64,000 nucleotides of DNA, taken from contig PYST01000021.1 of the NCBI GenBank assembly GCA_003049485.1, forward strand, positions 1-64,000. Direction: 5' to 3'. The notes under the pieces are model-generated. The model saw nothing but the letters and a program-made list of their open reading frames with translations. It did not search any database and had not been told where the DNA came from. Both the position numbers and the translations under genes were made by a program. Shown here in pieces: positions 1-9,335 of this stretch. Origin of the DNA: Ophioceras dolichostomum (lineage: Eukaryota; Ascomycota; Sordariomycetes; Magnaporthales; Ophioceraceae). The number at the start of each line of letters is the position of its first letter. Position 1 is the first letter of the stretch.

Positions 1-1461
1 GACCAGCAGTTCGTCGTTAAAACCTTTGCTGGAGTGGCTGCCGATCTTTGCGCATTCCACCTCGAATCCGACCGTCTCGAAGACGCACTGCTATATCTCG
101 AGAAAGGCCGTGCTGTCATACTGGGTCAACTCATCGATACTCGGAGCGACATATCCTCTCTCGCACAACAGCATCCCGATGTTGCCCGCCGCTACGAGGA
201 ACTCCGAGAGGAGTTTAACAGGCCAGTTCGAAGTGGAATGCAGAATGCAGCAGAAAGACTGATGCTGAAGCGCCGCCGCGAAGCTGCAGCCGAGATGGAG
301 CTCTGCATTGAGAAAATCAGAAGCATACCGGGCAATGAACGATTCTTACAGGGTCAAACTGTTGCTCAGATGCAAGAATGTGCTGTGGATGGCAGTGTCA
401 TCATCATCAACCTGACAACTCTCCGAAGCGATGCTATTATTGTGTCTGCCAAAACTATCAAAACGCTCAACCTACCAAAGCTGTCTGCCTCAGAGGCGGC
501 GATGTGGCTTAGCAAAGACTGGCACGGAGGGAGACGATCAGAGCGCTCACAGAAGAACAAGGAATACCTTGAGTACCTGTTTTGGTTATGGCAGGCGTGT
601 GTCCAGCCAGTGCTCGACGAGGTCTTGGCCATTCACGACTCATCGGACCTGCCCAGAATATGGTGGATCGGGACCGGACTTGCCGCTTCGATGCCGTTCC
701 ACGCGGCAGGGACACATTCTGCAAGCTCGACAGATAATCTGTACAGCAAGGCCGTCTCATCATACGTCCCGTCGATCAAGGCACTTGCATATGCCCGCAG
801 CCGAGCCAAGGCCACAAACAAAATGGATGGCACGCTTTTAATAGCGACCATGTCAACTACGCCGGGCTCTCCAAAACCTTCTGATCTTCCTGGTGTTACG
901 AAAGAGAAGGATAAGATCCTCGATATAACAGGCACGCACCTTCTATCCGAGTCGCTTAACCAGCCAAGCGTAAATAGGCTCATCGAACGCCTGCCGCACT
1001 GCTCAGTCGCACACTTCGCTTGTCACGGATCCACAGACTACTCAGACCCTTCTAATAGCGGACTGATCCTGCAGAAGTGCGAGGGCAGAGCACTGGAGCA
1101 GGACCGCCTGACTGTGCAGACGGTTTCGGAGCTTGGTCTCGTGCACGCCCGTCTGGCCTATCTCTCGGCCTGCAGGACGGCAGAAAACAAAGCGGCGCGA
1201 CTAACAGACGAGGTAATCCATGTAGTAAGTGGATTCCAGGTAGCCGGCTTTCCTCACGTAGTGGGTTGTCTGTGGCCGTCCAACGATAGAATATGCGTAG
1301 AGATTGCGGGTGGATTCTACACGGCGTTGCTCGGTCAAAAAGGGATGCGTTGGGACAATGATGACGTTGCTGCCGTGCTGCGAAAGGCTGTGATGATAGT
1401 CAAAGCGAGGGAATGGGGGATGCCGTTGTACTGGGCGCAATTTGTTCACTACGGGCCGTAA
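1..1461 (+). CDS. CHAT-domain (caspase-like) protein, 5'-truncated by window edge
   Basis: The frame is open from base 1, so the N-terminus lies outside the window; at least 486 residues are present, ending at TAA 1459-1461. The left part is helical and TPR-like (a stretch reading LEDALLYLEKGRAV). The right part is a CHAT domain: WWIGTG..PFHAAG, then HFACHG with the candidate catalytic His, then YLSACRTA with the candidate catalytic Cys, then a conserved VVGCLWP..D stretch. CHAT domains are clan CD cysteine peptidase relatives; in filamentous fungi they usually follow TPR arrays in large proteins of unknown substrate, and their presence in signalling or conflict proteins is known in other lineages. 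Both catalytic positions look intact. The specific role is not readable from this fragment; the N-terminal effector or repeat domains are missing. Confidence 0.9.
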   Translation, partial: DQQFVVKTFAGVAADLCAFHLESDRLEDALLYLEKGRAVILGQLIDTRSDISSLAQQHPDVARRYEELREEFNRPVRSGMQNAAERLMLKRRREAAAEMELCIEKIRSIPGNERFLQGQTVAQMQECAVDGSVIIINLTTLRSDAIIVSAKTIKTLNLPKLSASEAAMWLSKDWHGGRRSERSQKNKEYLEYLFWLWQACVQPVLDEVLAIHDSSDLPRIWWIGTGLAASMPFHAAGTHSASSTDNLYSKAVSSYVPSIKALAYARSRAKATNKMDGTLLIATMSTTPGSPKPSDLPGVTKEKDKILDITGTHLLSESLNQPSVNRLIERLPHCSVAHFACHGSTDYSDPSNSGLILQKCEGRALEQDRLTVQTVSELGLVHARLAYLSACRTAENKAARLTDEVIHVVSGFQVAGFPHVVGCLWPSNDRICVEIAGGFYTALLGQKGMRWDNDDVAAVLRKAVMIVKAREWGMPLYWAQFVHYGP

Positions 1462-1690
1462 TTATCATACGACCGTTGCGCCAGTTCACCTTCTAGAAAG
1501 CTGCGCGGGCCTTCGGAGATAACAATCCACATTGCAACTTGGACTTTCTAGAATTAACTTTTATGTTTAAAGTTGATCTACCACCTTCCCGCTCAAACCA
1601 CCTGCCCCGCACTCCACCCCCTCGACTTTGGACGCACCTCAGAACACAAAAGAGAATCTATTTGATGTGCAATCTATATCTATCGAATCC

Positions 1691-1963
1691 TTATTTGCTG
1701 GGGCATTTTTTGGCGTTATGCTCGAGCGATCTACAGACGCTACACTTCCGTGGCTCACGTTTTCGTGTGGTCGGCACAGTCGCTTCTGGGGGCCCTGCCC
1801 CTCCTTCTTCGACCTCCTGAACCGGTTTCTGGACGTCTTGGACCTTCTGGCGGCTCTCAACGTTAGCTACTCCTTCCCCAATCGTCATGGTATGTTGGAA
1901 GGCCCATGTAGAAAGCGATTGCACGCGTGCGGTATGAGAGGGGGTTGCCAAGGCAGGTTCAAT
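1691..1963 (-). pseudogene. CCHC zinc-knuckle fragment, possible transposon remnant
   Basis: A minus-strand frame, open from a TGA at 1964-1966 to the stop at 1691 and lacking an ATG, ends with CSVCRSLEHNAKKCP. This is an exact C-x2-C-x4-H-x4-C zinc knuckle preceded by a basic TTRKREPRK stretch. Zinc knuckles at the extreme C-terminus are common in fungal MULE-like and other transposases and in Gag proteins. No transposase core, integrase or reverse transcriptase is visible upstream, so the element type is a guess. It could also be a lone exon of an unrecognised gene. Confidence 0.4.
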
Positions 1964-2321
1964 TCATCTATCATGTTCTAAGCTAGGTTCTATGGAAAAG
2001 GCAGAGGGAGAGTCCCTCTCCTTAAGTACAAGGAGAGGTGGAAGGTCGATGACGTTGACTGAGGCAATCGTTGACGTAGCCGTTGACGTTGTGACTTGGC
2101 CAGAGCCTCGTGGTCGCTCGAGGCTTTGCGGTCAACAACTCTGATGATTGGTGATCATCAGTCAACACAAACAACACTGGCACTTTTTTTCTTTTTGCCG
2201 AAGTCCCTAGTAGAACAAGCTGCTTGGCAACAGAGGCTGCCACTAAGTAGCCGCTGCTGAGCTAGGGCGGCGATGCTGACCAACCCAAACGGGACGCTTG
2301 GCACCAAGTTTTGGTCTCTGA

Positions 2322-2341
2322 CTACCTAGGTAGGTACCTAG
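2322..2341. repeat. Palindromic CTACCTAGGTAGGTACCTAG motif
   Basis: CTACCTAGGTAG is a perfect 12-bp palindrome and overlaps a second palindrome, TAGGTACCTA. Related TAGGTACC/GGTAGGTA words recur in other intergenic stretches of this window (near 2583, 9850, 31617, 40166, 40286, 40785 and 59064) but were not noticed inside the coding exons that were read closely. Confidence 0.6.
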
Positions 2342-3745
2342 CAGATATGTTCGGACCCTTTCGTCCCACCGGTTGCGAACCTTTTTGTTGTCGGTGGTGT
2401 CTCCCTCGTAATTTCACGGTTTGCTTTCTCCAGTAGGTGGACGAGGCACATCCCAGAAGATCGTTTTTCGGGGGGGCGCCCGCCGTCCTGAACGGGGGCC
2501 GTCGGGTTAGACCTCCTCCGCCAGCCCGTCTTGGTGCCGGGCCTTGCCTTCCCCCTGAGTGGCGGCGATTTGCGGGAGAAAGATTACCTACCTAGACGAC
2601 CCTCGATCTACCCCAGCCGGGCAGTCGGACAGTCGGACAGTCTGCTATCACAGTGAGTGGTATAGGCAGGTACCCGAGAAACAAGTTCGGCATACACCCC
2701 GAGGACAAGTTTCTAGGGGCCTGCTGATCTCTGAGTCACGGCAGCCCAGCCAATCGATCGACGGGAGGCGGGCGAGGGTGAGAGGGGCTCAAGGTTCGGC
2801 TGACCTCCTCGACGTACGAGGCCCGCAACCGGCTGCCATAACCCTTGGTGGGATCTGGTTCGTGGCTTTTACCGACCTTGGTGCAAACTCGCGTGCCCCC
2901 TCTCTTTATTCTCAAAGTTCATTGACGCCTCCATAAAGTTGATGTTGGCGATGGTTGGACCTCGGAACACGTTCCTTCCATCACTCAGGGGGTAAACTCG
3001 GCGGTACGTGTCGATTATTTTGAGGACTTTGGAGCGCAACAGTGGTATTCATGTAGCTACGATGGCTTCAGATTAGCAAAACGTTTCTCGTTCGCGCAGA
3101 GGAGAGAAGGGTTTTACGACAATTTGTTCCTACCTGGAAACACATCTCGCACACCTTGGACTCGTGAGACGGTGGCAAGCGAGATTTTCACTAGCCAGCC
3201 GTGTCTAGCACCTCCGATGCAAGGACTTAGGTTGGCCAAACGACAGCGGTAGAAAAGCGACAAAAATAGGAAAGGAAAAATGTTCGGGTGTAAAGATACG
3301 AGCGACAACTCCGAGGGTCCTGGGTGCCACAGCAAAGGCGGCATCGCCGAGCATGGGATCGTGCAGACTGTGAGTGGCAGCGTCAACGAGGAAGAAGACA
3401 CGAGCCACGAGGACGCCGACTAGGCGTCTCCCACGTCGTCGCCGTCACAGTTGACCTACGTCCCAGGGAGCGCCGAGGAGAAGGCCTTGGTCGGGAAAAT
3501 GGATTTGTTTCTTATGCGGATGATTTGGACAGCCTATTCTTTCCTTCATCGAGGGCTTTCAGGAGATAGAATATAGGAAGGGGGCGAGCAACAGGTTTTA
3601 TGCTGACTGTTGTGTTGATTGTTATTTGTTTTGCTTGAAGGGCGATGTATCTCCTGCGCTACGTGCTGAGCTACGTGGATCTGACAAAGTACTAACTTCA
3701 TGCCTGCATGCTTCCTCTCACGTATGTGCCTCCTGTTGCAGTTGG

Positions 3746-5186
3746 ACGAGGCGGCCCATGCTCGCCTGGTCGATCCAACTGACCGACACTCGTCCCGGAG
3801 CGTCGGTAGCGCCAAGATAGCTGGCATGACAGCCGGCCTGTGCATGGACTCGAGGATGTACTTGACCACCCTGGTGGTGGGTTTTCATCGGTTATGTCGT
3901 GATCGAGGTGCGTGTCCTGCCTTCAGCATTCTTCGCCCCGCTACTGCAAGATCGCCCTCTCGCCGATGAGGTGCTCATCTACAAAGGTCCCATCAAATAT
4001 GCTCCTCTCACGGACCAGGCCGTCGATCTTTCTGCCTCTGATCATGTTCTTCTGGAGAATCCTCGCCGTCGCGTCGGGGTTTGTGCGCAGCTACACCAGA
4101 ATCGTTAGCCTGAGCGCCGCCATCGGCGTGATGGAGACTGGCTGCTCGCCTGGCGTGGTGCTGCTGTTGAACGGTTGGTACCGCAGGGGAGAGTAGTTGA
4201 CACGCCCCGCGGCGTACACCTCAGCTGCGATTCTTTCGGGGGCGGTTGGCGGCGTGGCCGCGGGAGGGATCGTGGGCAGTCTCGATGACGCGAAGGGCAT
4301 GGCTGGCTGGAGGTAGCTGTTCATCATGGGGAGGGGCCGTGACCTCTGTGTATCCTCGGCTCTCAGGGCTCGGTGAACATGGGAGTGTCGTTGGCCCGGC
4401 TGAGTGAGCGCGAGCATGACCTTGCCGTCGCGAGGATCCAGGCTGACAGGACAGTCGGCAGCCTGGAGGGATCTGGTAACGATGATGGCAACGGCATGGA
4501 GAGGAGAAGAGGCAGAGAAGAAAGTGGAGAGGAAAGCGAGGGGTAGGGGAAGGAAGGGACTGCAGCCGATCCAAGAGACAGAGACCATCCTCGCCCGACG
4601 CAAATGCAAGCTTTTGTCGTGGCAACAAAGAGCTGGTGTACATGGCTCTTCATGGTCGGCTACAAGATAACCGTAGGGCCCCTGACGCTGTCATACTTCT
4701 ACCCGACGCTGGCAGAAGACTTGGGCCACTCTCCTCTGCCGGCCCAGAACATGGCGACTCCCATTCACGGAGTTGCCTTTGTGGCTACCCTGGGAGCCCG
4801 GTGACTCGCGGACCCGGACGGGCTGCGGTGCCGAGGCGTATTCACGGCAAGCCTCATGTTCCTGGCTACGGCCGGTGCGGCGCCGTCATGCGCAATCGGC
4901 GTGCCGGAGGGGCAGATTGCAATGGAGAGGGCACTCGGGGCCTCCTGAAGGCCCGCTATGTGCTTCTCGTCGTCCTGACATCGGCGCTATGGTCCACTTC
5001 GTCGTCTCGGAGCCCCATGTTGAAACCCGTGCCATCTGCCTCGCGTTGGTCAACGCTGTGGGAAATCTGTCGCACATATACGGGGCGTACTTGTTCCCGG
5101 ACTCGGACAAGCCCGAGTACTTGATGAGCTTTGGTGTTATCAGCGACCTGTGCCTCGTGGGCGGGCTTGTGTATCTGGTCTTGTAG
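3746..5186 (+). pseudogene. Decayed Dal5-type MFS (anion:cation symporter) transporter
   Basis: Pieces of one MFS protein appear in order but in different frames. They are VGSAKIAGMT..MDSRMYLTTLVV (TM1-2 region); after a frameshift GYVVIE; then a credible 77-nt GT-AG intron starting at 3908; then VPSN..RTRPSIFLP through ETGCSPGVVLLLNGWYRRG (TM3-4). A TAG follows at about 4194 where this family has Gln, with LTR..YTSAAILSGAVGG continuing in frame after it; a second TAG sits after GMAGWR near 4312 where Trp is expected. Further on come LSEREHDLAVARIQAD, VGYKITVGPLTLSYFYPTL, ARYVLLVVLTSALWS and finally ICLALVNAVGNLSHIYGAYL to a TAG at 5184-5186, again in shifted frames. At least two stops and several frameshifts make function very unlikely. 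Both nonsense changes fit C-to-T transitions on one strand or the other. Family members carry small organic anions such as allantoate, nicotinate or vitamins; the original substrate cannot be told. Confidence 0.85.
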
Positions 5187-5729
5187 TGCCTCCTGAGGCG
5201 GCTCCCGTCTGGGAGGCAAAGGTGGTGATATTGCGCACATTGGAGCATCTGCAGCGAGGGATTCGTTGGAACGAGGAGCTCTCGACTTTTCGGTATTTCT
5301 TAGTTGATTAACACTGATCCAGACCCTTCAGGTCACTAACTGTAAGACCCGAGATGGCCGAGGCGTCCCGGGACGCCCAGGGGCGTACCAGGGCGAACGG
5401 AGAGGAGGACACGGAGGGGCTTCGGTTTCTAGGTGCGCGCCGGAAGAATCGTTAATCAACAATAGAATTGGGAAGACGGTCGGCTTGCCGGTTGAGTCCC
5501 AGCTTTGTAATGCCCAGACTTTTTGAGCTTTCTTGAGAGATCAGACGGAAGGTCACAAAGAGGCAGGCAGCCAGGGTTTGCCCAACTCTATCAAGGTTCT
5601 GATATCCCACCACTCTTGCCCGAATTCTCTTCAAAATCAGCCTTTGCGTTTGCTGGGACTCAACCGCACTTTCTGTCAGAATCGTCAGTACAAAAAAGAA
5701 GCAAAATCTCCCTTCACAACTTGACGAGG
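5187..5729. other. Intergenic stretch before the orphan gene
   Basis: No gene seen. It probably contains the promoter of the downstream plus-strand orphan gene. An in-frame extension of that gene reaches a TTG at 5523 but has no ATG, so it is treated as non-coding. Confidence 0.5.
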
Positions 5730-6455
5730 ATGCTGATCCCCAACCTGAACGACACTTGCTGGCTCGACAGATTGGTCGCCCAATCTCTTCGAGAACCCCT
5801 GGTAGAGCTAGCCGCCGCCGCTACCACGGCCGCCACGTCTTCGCCGAACTTGACAAGCAGCCCCAGCCAGTCAAACAGTCTGCGGCCGGAGACGGTGAGC
5901 ACGGTGGTGCAAACAGCAGCAGCGCAGGGGGCTTCTGAGGACGAGAATCAGGGGACTAACATGTGCGAACCCATCCAGCAGCCACCGCTTTACGCTAGCC
6001 CGGAGAATCTTGAGGCAGAGCGAGCATTTTACGCCAGCCCTGAGATCCTCGAGGCAGAGCCAGCGCCAGTCGTCGAGATGCCTTGGTCGTCAAGCTACCC
6101 GTCCCCGAAACGCTGGCCCTCCGTGTTCGTGCTGTCCGACTCCGGCTCTGTCTCGCAGCCAGAGCCGGAGCAGCAGCACGGCCAACCAACGATGCACCAT
6201 GCTCAGACGGTGTATCAGGAGGATCGTCTGGAGCAGCATCATCTCGAGGACCAGCTGGAGTATACGGCATGGCTGCTGGGAGACGGTCTGGACGAGACCG
6301 AGTCCCCGATCAGCAGCCCGGCCGCCGCCCCCTCGCCACGCCCGATGCCAACAGCGGCGTATATCCCGGACAGCCTGATCGACCCGGCACTGCTCGGAGA
6401 GGATCTGCGCCGATTCGGCCCTCCCGAACAACGGCAAAAGGCCACATCCTCCTAA
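5730..6455 (+). CDS. Orphan Pro/Ser/Gln-rich protein with a short tandem duplication
   Basis: A single-exon frame of 241 residues from the first in-frame ATG (5730) to TAA 6453-6455. No known domain is recognised. The sequence is low in hydrophobics and looks disordered: Ala/Thr/Ser-rich at the start, then an approximate 13-residue duplication (YASPENLEAERAF followed by YASPEILEAEPAP), then Gln/His-rich and Pro-rich stretches. A possible short motif near the end is YIPDSLIDPALLGEDL. There is no signal peptide or membrane segment. It sits next to the decayed transporter in the accessory-looking left arm of the window. It may be a lineage-specific gene or a chance frame; GC-rich codon use mildly favours coding. 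Confidence 0.5.
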   Translation: MLIPNLNDTCWLDRLVAQSLREPLVELAAAATTAATSSPNLTSSPSQSNSLRPETVSTVVQTAAAQGASEDENQGTNMCEPIQQPPLYASPENLEAERAFYASPEILEAEPAPVVEMPWSSSYPSPKRWPSVFVLSDSGSVSQPEPEQQHGQPTMHHAQTVYQEDRLEQHHLEDQLEYTAWLLGDGLDETESPISSPAAAPSPRPMPTAAYIPDSLIDPALLGEDLRRFGPPEQRQKATSS

Positions 6456-6992
6456 CGTCATGCGAGAAAAAGCGGCCCCCTATGCTCGAGGGAAACACCA
6501 CTTCACCATCACCCTCGAGAGGAGAGCGCCCCTACCCCTGGGAAAACCCCACCACAAAACGGAACAAAAACGCCAACGTGAACCGGGAACAAACGCCATA
6601 ACCAAAACGGGGAGAAAACGCCACTACAATCAGAGGGAGAAGAGACAAGATGCTGGATGACGAGGAAAGGAGTTTACGTACCTTCGGAGACGTTGGCCCC
6701 TGGTCAAGATCTTGGGTGGGCAGTCGGTTGTTTTTTGGAGCGCAGACAGATCTTGGTTCGTGGTTGAGCATACGAGAACAAAAACGGAGAAAATGGGAAG
6801 CACAAAGAATTAACGGAAGGGAAAAGAATCAATGGAGGACAAAGCATCAACGGGGTATATTCCGACGTCTATAGTTCTATCATCACCTCTGCCCATGCCA
6901 ACGAGCGCGAATCTTCTTCTTCCCGAGTATTTTTAAAGGGAAAATCATCATCGTCATCATTAGTACGGGGGCAAGCAGCGGGGCCAACTGCC
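6456..6992. other. Intergenic, A-rich with loosely repeated AAAACG words
   Basis: No gene seen. Between about 6548 and 6640 the words AACAAAAACGCCA, AACAAACGCCA and AGAAAACGCCA recur at roughly 25-35 nt spacing, giving a degenerate A-rich repeat. The right edge is the 3' flank of the minus-strand PXR1 gene. Confidence 0.5.
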
Positions 6993-8341
6993 TATGATGA
7001 CTTGATCATAAATATCTGCGCGCAAGAAATCAAGTCTCCCGGTTAGCCAACACTTCGTGACGCTCCCACCCAGGTCCCACAGAGGGACGGAATGTGACTT
7101 GACTCGATAAGACGACAGAGACTGGGGCTTACCTGGTTCATTGCCTGCTGGTCTGTAAGAGCCATACGCTTCTGCGCGATGAACCTCCTCCTCGCCATAT
7201 GGCGGGCCGAGACGTGGTTCACGGGCGTCGAGGTTCCGCTCCCCGGTACCGGGGTCGTCGTCCCAGAGCCGCTTGGGGTGACTGTTGCCGTCGCCTCTCG
7301 AAACTCTACTTCTTCGTCGGCCGTTTTTTGAGCCTCTTTCAACCGTTTCTTTTCCTTCTTCCTCTCTTTCCTTTCCCTCTTCTCTTGGCGACGGGCGGCA
7401 TCACTGTCTGTTGCGGCGGTGGGGCCGTCGTCTCCTTCTGATATTGCTGCCTGATTTTTCCTCCGTTTCTTCTCTTTCTTGTTTTCCTTCTTCTCGCTCT
7501 TTGACCGTTTTCTCCTCTTAGGCTCCTCCGTGGAGGATGGGTCGGCCTCGGCATCTGAAGCACTACTGCTGCTCACGGCATTCTCTTCACCTTCGGCGCT
7601 GCTATCCTCTCGCTCCCTCCGCCGTTTCTTGCTTTTCGTCTTCACTGACTGACTGGCTTCTTCACTATCCCCAGCTTGCCGCTTCTTTGATGATTTCTTT
7701 GACTTCTTAGTGGCTGCTGCCTCGTCCCCCTCTTCCTCCGCCGTCTCCTCTTTGGTGACTGCAACAGCTTCCTCGGAAGAGCTAGAGCTGCCGGAGGATT
7801 CAGCACCATCCGACGGCGAGGCTGATGAGTCCTGGATCCTGTCACCGACTAGGAAGCCGCCGCTCACGAATCGCATATTGCCGAACTTGCGCTCCACGTA
7901 GAGACTCCGCATGTAGTCCTCCTTGGCTCGCCTCTCCGTCTCGATCGCAGCCTCGGACTTGCCGTTCAGGCGGGACAGCATCTCCTTAAACGCGCTCAGG
8001 CCCGTGCACTCGTCACCACGGTTCAGCTTCGCGCCCAGGCCAAGGTTGTCGTCTTTCAGCATGACCCGGATGTGCGAGGCGCTAGCTGCCGTGTGGAAGG
8101 CCGCGTGCGACGCGCCCTTGGGCCCGAGGTACTGGCCGGGCTCCCATCCTTGCGACCGTAGCATGCGGTGCCCGAACGAATCCGTGTTGCGGCTCCATCT
8201 CGTGTTGTTCGGGTCCTTGGCTAGCTTCCGCCGGCTGATGGTTTCACAGGGTCAGTACAAGGAGGCCCGGGACACAATCAAGCTCCTAGGGGACCGACGA
8301 GCGAGGCCTGATACTTACTTCTTCGCTCCAGCGAGACCCAT
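6993..8341 (-). CDS. PXR1: G-patch protein PXR1/PINX1 (rRNA and snoRNA processing, telomerase regulator)
   Basis: Three exons on the minus strand: 8341-8319, 8234-7133 and 7016-6993, joining in phase to 382 residues. Exon 1 gives MGLAGAK; exon 2 continues NRRKLAKDPNNTRW..SFGHRMLRSQGW, then a G-patch (GWEPGQYLG..NLGLGAK). A long Lys/Glu/Ser-rich nucleolar-type tail follows (about residues 150-330), and the protein ends ..RMALTDQQAMNQ-IFMIKSS, where the last eight codons including the stop come from a separate 24-nt exon. Known family role: PinX1-type proteins work in the nucleolus on rRNA maturation and snoRNA 3' trimming, can activate the DEAH helicase Prp43, and inhibit telomerase in yeast and man. 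The tiny first and last exons are easy to miss. It faces the next plus-strand gene across a 358-bp shared promoter. Confidence 0.95.
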
Positions 8342-8699
8342 CCTGATCTCTTAGCAGAGAAACAATCAGCTTCGATTTATCATGGGTGCGAGACGGCGAA
8401 CGCAATTGAGAGCTTTGATATGGAGTCGTCACATCATTGAGTGGGCGGTCCTTGATGTCGGAAAACTTTTTGGTGGGGGTGCCCCGCAAACCAGGGCCCA
8501 CATTTCCGCCAGCTGCCATCCATGCCCATGTCCGCTCACATTTGTGCGATCTTTTTCAAGATCAGCTTCAAACCTTTGGGGTCGGAAATCTAATTCCCTA
8601 AAACAGCTCGCATTCACTTCTCAGGGATCAGAACACTGCAAAGAAGCCTCAATTATACGGCGGGCACGTGGAAGGGCTCAGAAGAATTGCATACTCACA
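8342..8699. promoter_or_regulatory. Divergent promoter of PXR1 and the coiled-coil gene
   Basis: A short shared upstream region. It contains a CACGTG E-box at 8665-8670 close to the plus-strand start. A minus-strand ATG frame (8519 to 8286) runs through the PXR1 start in another frame and is discussed as a possible upstream ORF. No TATA box stands out. Confidence 0.5.
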
Positions 8700-9335
8700 A
8701 TGGCGCCCCGGCGACCGGCCGCGACCCCCACTGAATCTGCCTTGAGTGATGATATGGACCTCAGGCCCAAGATCAGGGCCATTAGCAACAGGGTTCGTCT
8801 CGTTCCTCCTGCACCCTAAGCAGCAATGATAGGAGCTGAGCTAAGCCGTTGTTAAAAACCTACAGCTCAAGAAGGACTTGACAGCCCAACGCAGCAGGAT
8901 CCTCGCTAAGTATCGAAACGGCATGGACGACGTCCAGAAACGGACCCAAGAGAAGATCGCCGCCTTGGGCAAGAAAAAGTAGGTCAAAGACTAGACGGGG
9001 AAGGTGTCTCGCCCCCGCTAGCACCTCCCTCTTCGCACTGACAAATAAACGTGATACGCTTCTTTTCAATTTCTAGCCAAGATGCCGGCCGGGGCCAACG
9101 CGAGCAACTCAGCAAGATTACGCAGCTTATCAAGAAGCGTGACGCCAAGATGATCATCATATCGCAGAAACTCGGCAGTCTCAAGGACGACCTCGAGGCC
9201 TTCGCGAGGATTCTCAACGCCGAGAGTAAGAGAATCCAAAACGAGCTCAAGGAGCCGTGGCTGGCGGTTGGATCTGCTACTGCTGGTCATCGGCCTGGAA
9301 AAGACCATGTGGAGAAGACCAACAAAGGCCCTTGA
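8700..9335 (+). CDS. Small coiled-coil protein of unknown function
   Basis: Three exons, 8700-8792, 8866-8978 and 9077-9335, join in phase to 154 residues starting MAPRRPAATPTESALSDDMD. Exon 2 ends at a GTAGGT donor and completes an Asn codon with exon 3. The protein is highly charged: after a short disordered head, residues 30-140 read as continuous helix (LKKDLTAQRSRILAKYRNG, then QREQLSKITQLIKKRDAKM, then ISQKLGSLKDDLEAFARIL). This suggests a coiled coil, with no membrane segment or enzyme motif. I do not recognise the family. A role as a small subunit of a cytoskeletal, kinetochore or trafficking complex would be guesswork. Phase-perfect exons and strong helical periodicity support a real gene. 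Confidence 0.75.

Larger units (their letters stand above)
1462..3745. other. Gene-poor stretch between the CHAT gene and the transporter relic
   Basis: No convincing intact gene in about 2.3 kb on either strand. It contains a CCHC zinc-knuckle reading-frame scrap on the minus strand (listed separately), a palindromic CTACCTAGGTAG-type motif near 2322-2341, and a G/C-rich patch around 2466-2540. Several short open frames (for example 2559-2936 plus, 3114-3408 minus) have no recognisable motifs. It may be degenerate repeat DNA plus the 3' flank of the CHAT gene. Confidence 0.5.

Noticed and set aside
5523..5729. N-terminal extension of the orphan gene
   Set aside because: Starts from TTG and includes sequence without coding character; the first ATG (5730) is used instead.
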